A DNA stretch of 7,543 nt from JBAXLO01 sp037134755 (GTDB lineage Bacteria; Bacteroidota; Bacteroidia; Bacteroidales; JACABE01): NCBI GenBank assembly GCA_037134755.1, contig JBAXLO010000213.1, positions 1 to 7,543 of the forward strand, read 5' to 3'. Below are positions 4,815-7,543 of this stretch, piece after piece. The notes under the pieces are model-generated. The model made no database searches. It worked only from the letters and a program-made list of their open reading frames with translations, and was not told where the DNA came from. The position numbers and the translations under genes are program-made. How positions within the stretch are numbered: position 1 is the stretch's first letter; each line of letters starts with the position of its first letter.

Positions 4815-7301
4815 ATGCCGAAAGATTATTTATTAAATGACATAGCTAAGATTGTCAAGGGAGAACTAACAGGTAATGCCGAAGTTGTTGGTACTATCTC
4901 ACATCTCCTGATTGATAGTCGTAAGATAAACTCAACTGACAACTGTTTATTCTTTGCTTTAGTTAGCAAAAAGAATGATGGGCATAAGTATATCTCAGAG
5001 CTATATAAAAAAGGTATTCGTGGCTTTGTAGTCTCTGAGTTACCTGATGTTTCAGCTTTCCCTGATGCAGGTTTTATTACAGTTAAGAATACTCAAAGAG
5101 CTTTACAACAACTTGGGACTTTTCATCGCAAAAGGTTTGACATTCCTGTAATAGGTATCACCGGTAGCAATGGCAAAACTATTGTCAAAGAATGGTTGTA
5201 TCAGTTAATGTACGAAGATAAAAAGATTGTTAAGAATCCTAAAAGTTATAATTCTCAGATAGGAGTTCCATTGTCAGTATGGCAAATGAATACTGATCAC
5301 GAATTGGCTATATTTGAAGCAGGCATCTCTGAACCGGAGGAGATGGATAAGCTACAAAACATTATTCTTCCTACCATAGGCATATTTACTAATATTGGTC
5401 AGGCGCACGAAGAGAACTTTATTCATCGTGATCAAAAGATAGGTGAGAAACTAAAACTATTTACTAAAGTAGAAACTCTTATCTATTGTTCGGATCATTT
5501 AGAGATAAAAGAACGCATTCTTTCATCTGAGATTATTAGAAACATCCCACAATTTACATGGAGCAAGAAGAATTCAGGTAATCTATTGATTAATTTAATA
5601 AACAAAGGCAATAAACATACTGTGATTTCAGCTATCTATAAAGATGAAAACATTAGTATTGAAATTCCTTTTATTGATGATGCTTCAATTGAAAATGCAA
5701 TCCATTGCTGGGCTACGCTGTTATTCTTAAATTATCAAAACAATATTATTGCCGAAAGGATGAAACTACTTCAGCCTATTGCAATGAGGTTGGAAATGAA
5801 AGAAGGTATAAATGGCTGCTCTATTATTAACGACAGTTATAGTTCGGATATAAACTCTTTAAGCATAGCAATCGACTTCTTGAATCAACAGAAACAACAC
5901 GTCAAGAAAACAGTTGTTTTGTCAGATATATTACAAAGCGGAAGGAATGATGATGATCTTTACAGCGAAATTGCTGAGCTTTTAACAAAGAAAGGAATTA
6001 CACGTGTAATTGGTATAGGAAATGCAATAAGTAAACAAAAGGATAAGTTTAAAATTGATAAAGAATTCTTTCCTTCTACGGATAGTTTTCTAAGTGATTT
6101 TATTATCTCGAGTTTTAATAATGAAACCATCCTATTAAAAGGTGCTCGTATCTTTAAGTTTGAAAAGATAAGTAAGATACTTCAGCAGAAAACACATGAA
6201 ACAGTACTGGAAATTAATCTTAATGCAATTGTTCATAATCTAAACTATTTTAAGTTAAGATTAAAACCTGAGACTAAGATTATGGCTATGGTTAAAGCCT
6301 TTTCTTATGGTAGTGGAAGTTTTGAAATTGCCAGTACCTTACAGTTTCATAAGGCAGATTATTTAGCTGTAGCATATACTGATGAAGGTGTAGAGCTACG
6401 TAAAGCAGGAATTACTTTACCTATAATGGTTATGAATCCCGAAGAGCAAAGTTTTGATGCTTTGCTTAAATACAATCTGGAACCCGAAATATATAGTTTA
6501 AGAATCTTTAACGTATTAGAAGAACATCTAAAGAATCATCTAAAAAAAGATGAAACACAAGTTGTAAATATACATTTAAAGTTAGATACAGGCATGCATC
6601 GTTTAGGGTTCGAAAAAGACAATCTTGAAAATTTAATTAATAAGATTAAAGAGAATAAAAACATTTGTATTAAATCAATATTCTCTCATTTAGCCGGTGC
6701 TGATGATTCGGAATTAGATTATTTTACAAGACAACAAATAGAAACTTTCCGACACTTAAGTGAACTTCTTATTTCGCACATTGAGTATCCAATAATGCGT
6801 CACATATTAAATTCAGCAGGGACTATACGTTTTCCCGAAGCACAATTTGATATGGTAAGATTGGGTATAGGGATGTATGGAATAGCTTCCGGTAACGAAC
6901 AAAACGAACTACAGAATGTAAGCACTCTAAGAACTATTATCTCGCAGATTAAATATGTTCCTGCAAATGATTCGGTAGGTTATGGAAGAAAATGGATAGC
7001 TGATAGTGGCAAAACAATTGCTGTGATCCCTATCGGTTATGCTGATGGCTTAAACAGAAGACTTGGAAATGGCAAAGGAAAAGTAATGATTAATGAGCAA
7101 TTGGTGCCTATAGTTGGGAACGTTTGTATGGATATGTGTATGGTTGATATTACTAATATTATGGCCGAAGAAAACGATGAAGTTATTATCTTTGGTGATG
7201 AATATCCGGTAACTAATATTGCAGAAGATTTAGATACTATTCCTTATGAAATCCTTACAGGAATATCCCAAAGAGTTAAAAGAATATATTTTCAGGAATA
7301 A
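4815..7301 (+). CDS. Bifunctional MurF / alanine racemase fusion
   Basis: This 828-residue cytosolic protein joins two peptidoglycan-precursor enzymes. Residues 1 to about 455 are a Mur ligase of MurF type, which adds D-Ala-D-Ala to UDP-MurNAc-tripeptide using ATP. Visible are the P-loop GITGSNGKT (114-122), YNSQIGVPLSVW (145-156), FEAGIS (167-172), TNIGQAH (192-198), EKLKLF with a candidate carbamylated Lys212, NDSYSSDINSL (339-349, in place of the NDAYNANP-like motif) and LLKGARIFKFE (440-450). After a short linker, residues about 463-828 form a fold-type III PLP alanine racemase. PLP-binding Lys494 lies in MVKAFSYGSG, where the usual KADAYGHG has His and here Ser. Other motifs are DTGMHRLGF (591-599), NSAGT, RLGIGMYG, catalytic Tyr723 in VGYGRKW, GYADGLNRR and CMDM (771-774). 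The reading frame is continuous across the join, so this is a true fusion rather than an artefact. Bacteroidota often carry it alongside a separate MurF, so how much ligase activity this half contributes is open. It lies 18 bp after pdxA and 15 bp before a glycosyltransferase gene. Confidence 0.95.
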   Translation: MPKDYLLNDIAKIVKGELTGNAEVVGTISHLLIDSRKINSTDNCLFFALVSKKNDGHKYISELYKKGIRGFVVSELPDVSAFPDAGFITVKNTQRALQQLGTFHRKRFDIPVIGITGSNGKTIVKEWLYQLMYEDKKIVKNPKSYNSQIGVPLSVWQMNTDHELAIFEAGISEPEEMDKLQNIILPTIGIFTNIGQAHEENFIHRDQKIGEKLKLFTKVETLIYCSDHLEIKERILSSEIIRNIPQFTWSKKNSGNLLINLINKGNKHTVISAIYKDENISIEIPFIDDASIENAIHCWATLLFLNYQNNIIAERMKLLQPIAMRLEMKEGINGCSIINDSYSSDINSLSIAIDFLNQQKQHVKKTVVLSDILQSGRNDDDLYSEIAELLTKKGITRVIGIGNAISKQKDKFKIDKEFFPSTDSFLSDFIISSFNNETILLKGARIFKFEKISKILQQKTHETVLEINLNAIVHNLNYFKLRLKPETKIMAMVKAFSYGSGSFEIASTLQFHKADYLAVAYTDEGVELRKAGITLPIMVMNPEEQSFDALLKYNLEPEIYSLRIFNVLEEHLKNHLKKDETQVVNIHLKLDTGMHRLGFEKDNLENLINKIKENKNICIKSIFSHLAGADDSELDYFTRQQIETFRHLSELLISHIEYPIMRHILNSAGTIRFPEAQFDMVRLGIGMYGIASGNEQNELQNVSTLRTIISQIKYVPANDSVGYGRKWIADSGKTIAVIPIGYADGLNRRLGNGKGKVMINEQLVPIVGNVCMDMCMVDITNIMAEENDEVIIFGDEYPVTNIAEDLDTIPYEILTGISQRVKRIYFQE

Positions 7302-7316
7302 AAATACATTTCATTT

Positions 7317-7543
7317 ATGGAAAACAAAACATTATCAATTCTAATACCTGCTTATAACGAAGCAAAAACAATTCACCTGATACTTAACAAAGTCTTATCA
7401 GTTGAACTTATTGATAATATTAAAAAGGAAATCATTATAGTTAATGATTGTTCTGCTGATACTACTAAAGAGAAGATTGAAGAATACATTAACCTACATC
7501 CTGACATTGACATCAGATTGCATAACCAAACTTTCAACCAAGG
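7317..7543 (+). CDS. Family 2 glycosyltransferase, 5' part only
   Basis: The frame is open from ATG 7317 to the window end (75 complete codons), so the gene continues outside. The N-terminus LSILIPAYNEAKTIHLILNKV (residues 6-26) and EIIIVNDCSADTT (39-51) are the first two conserved segments of a GT-A fold family 2 glycosyltransferase. The Asp of VNDCS is the expected nucleotide-sugar ligand. The wording resembles the DPM1/polyprenyl-phosphate sugar synthase type more than polysaccharide-chain GT2 enzymes, and FNQG at the edge would fit the NxGKG segment of that type. No signal peptide is present; any membrane segments would lie in the missing part. It starts 15 bp after murF-alr and is probably in the same operon. 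Donor and acceptor cannot be determined. Confidence 0.85.
   Translation, partial: MENKTLSILIPAYNEAKTIHLILNKVLSVELIDNIKKEIIIVNDCSADTTKEKIEEYINLHPDIDIRLHNQTFNQ

Noticed and set aside
6180..6215. Possible misassembly joining separate murF and alr genes.
   Set aside because: The frame is continuous with a normal linker, and the same fusion is known in Bacteroidota.

Overview
The window looks like chromosomal DNA from an AT-rich member of the Bacteroidota. Three things support this: promoter-like boxes of the TAnnTTTG type in front of genes, near absence of Shine-Dalgarno sequences, and a single 828-residue gene that fuses MurF to alanine racemase, an arrangement well known in that phylum. A gene of the futalosine menaquinone route (mqnC) means the organism probably makes menaquinone by that route. 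The genus cannot be determined from the sequence.

Left part (about 90-811): a two-gene HEPN/MNT module on the plus strand. A HEPN-domain protein overlaps by 25 bp a minimal nucleotidyltransferase that has an intact GS-X10-DXD active site. The HEPN reading frame appears to carry a premature TAA at its eighth codon (132-134): its natural ATG (111) and a conserved-looking Trp codon (144-146) lie in the same frame upstream of the only start usable after the stop (TTG 147). The HEPN gene may therefore be an early pseudogene or be expressed by restart.

Middle (812-1064): a gene-free stretch with a T-arm-like hairpin, a cluster of short inverted repeats, and eight tandem copies of the heptamer NTTAATT. 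The heptamer array runs into and supplies the stop codon of mqnC, which lies on the minus strand (1059-2150). mqnC diverges from the next gene, with two promoter-like boxes in the short spacer.

Right part (2247-7543): a tightly spaced plus-strand run of a leucyl aminopeptidase (M17), PdxA (vitamin B6 synthesis), the MurF-Alr fusion (peptidoglycan precursor synthesis; PLP-dependent racemase) and the start of a family 2 glycosyltransferase cut by the window edge. Gaps are 30, 17-18 and 15 bp, with no terminator seen, so they are probably one operon. One possible link is that PdxA supplies PLP for the Alr domain downstream, but the genes are mostly housekeeping. The least ordinary parts are the damaged HEPN/MNT module and the repeat-rich spacer beside it.
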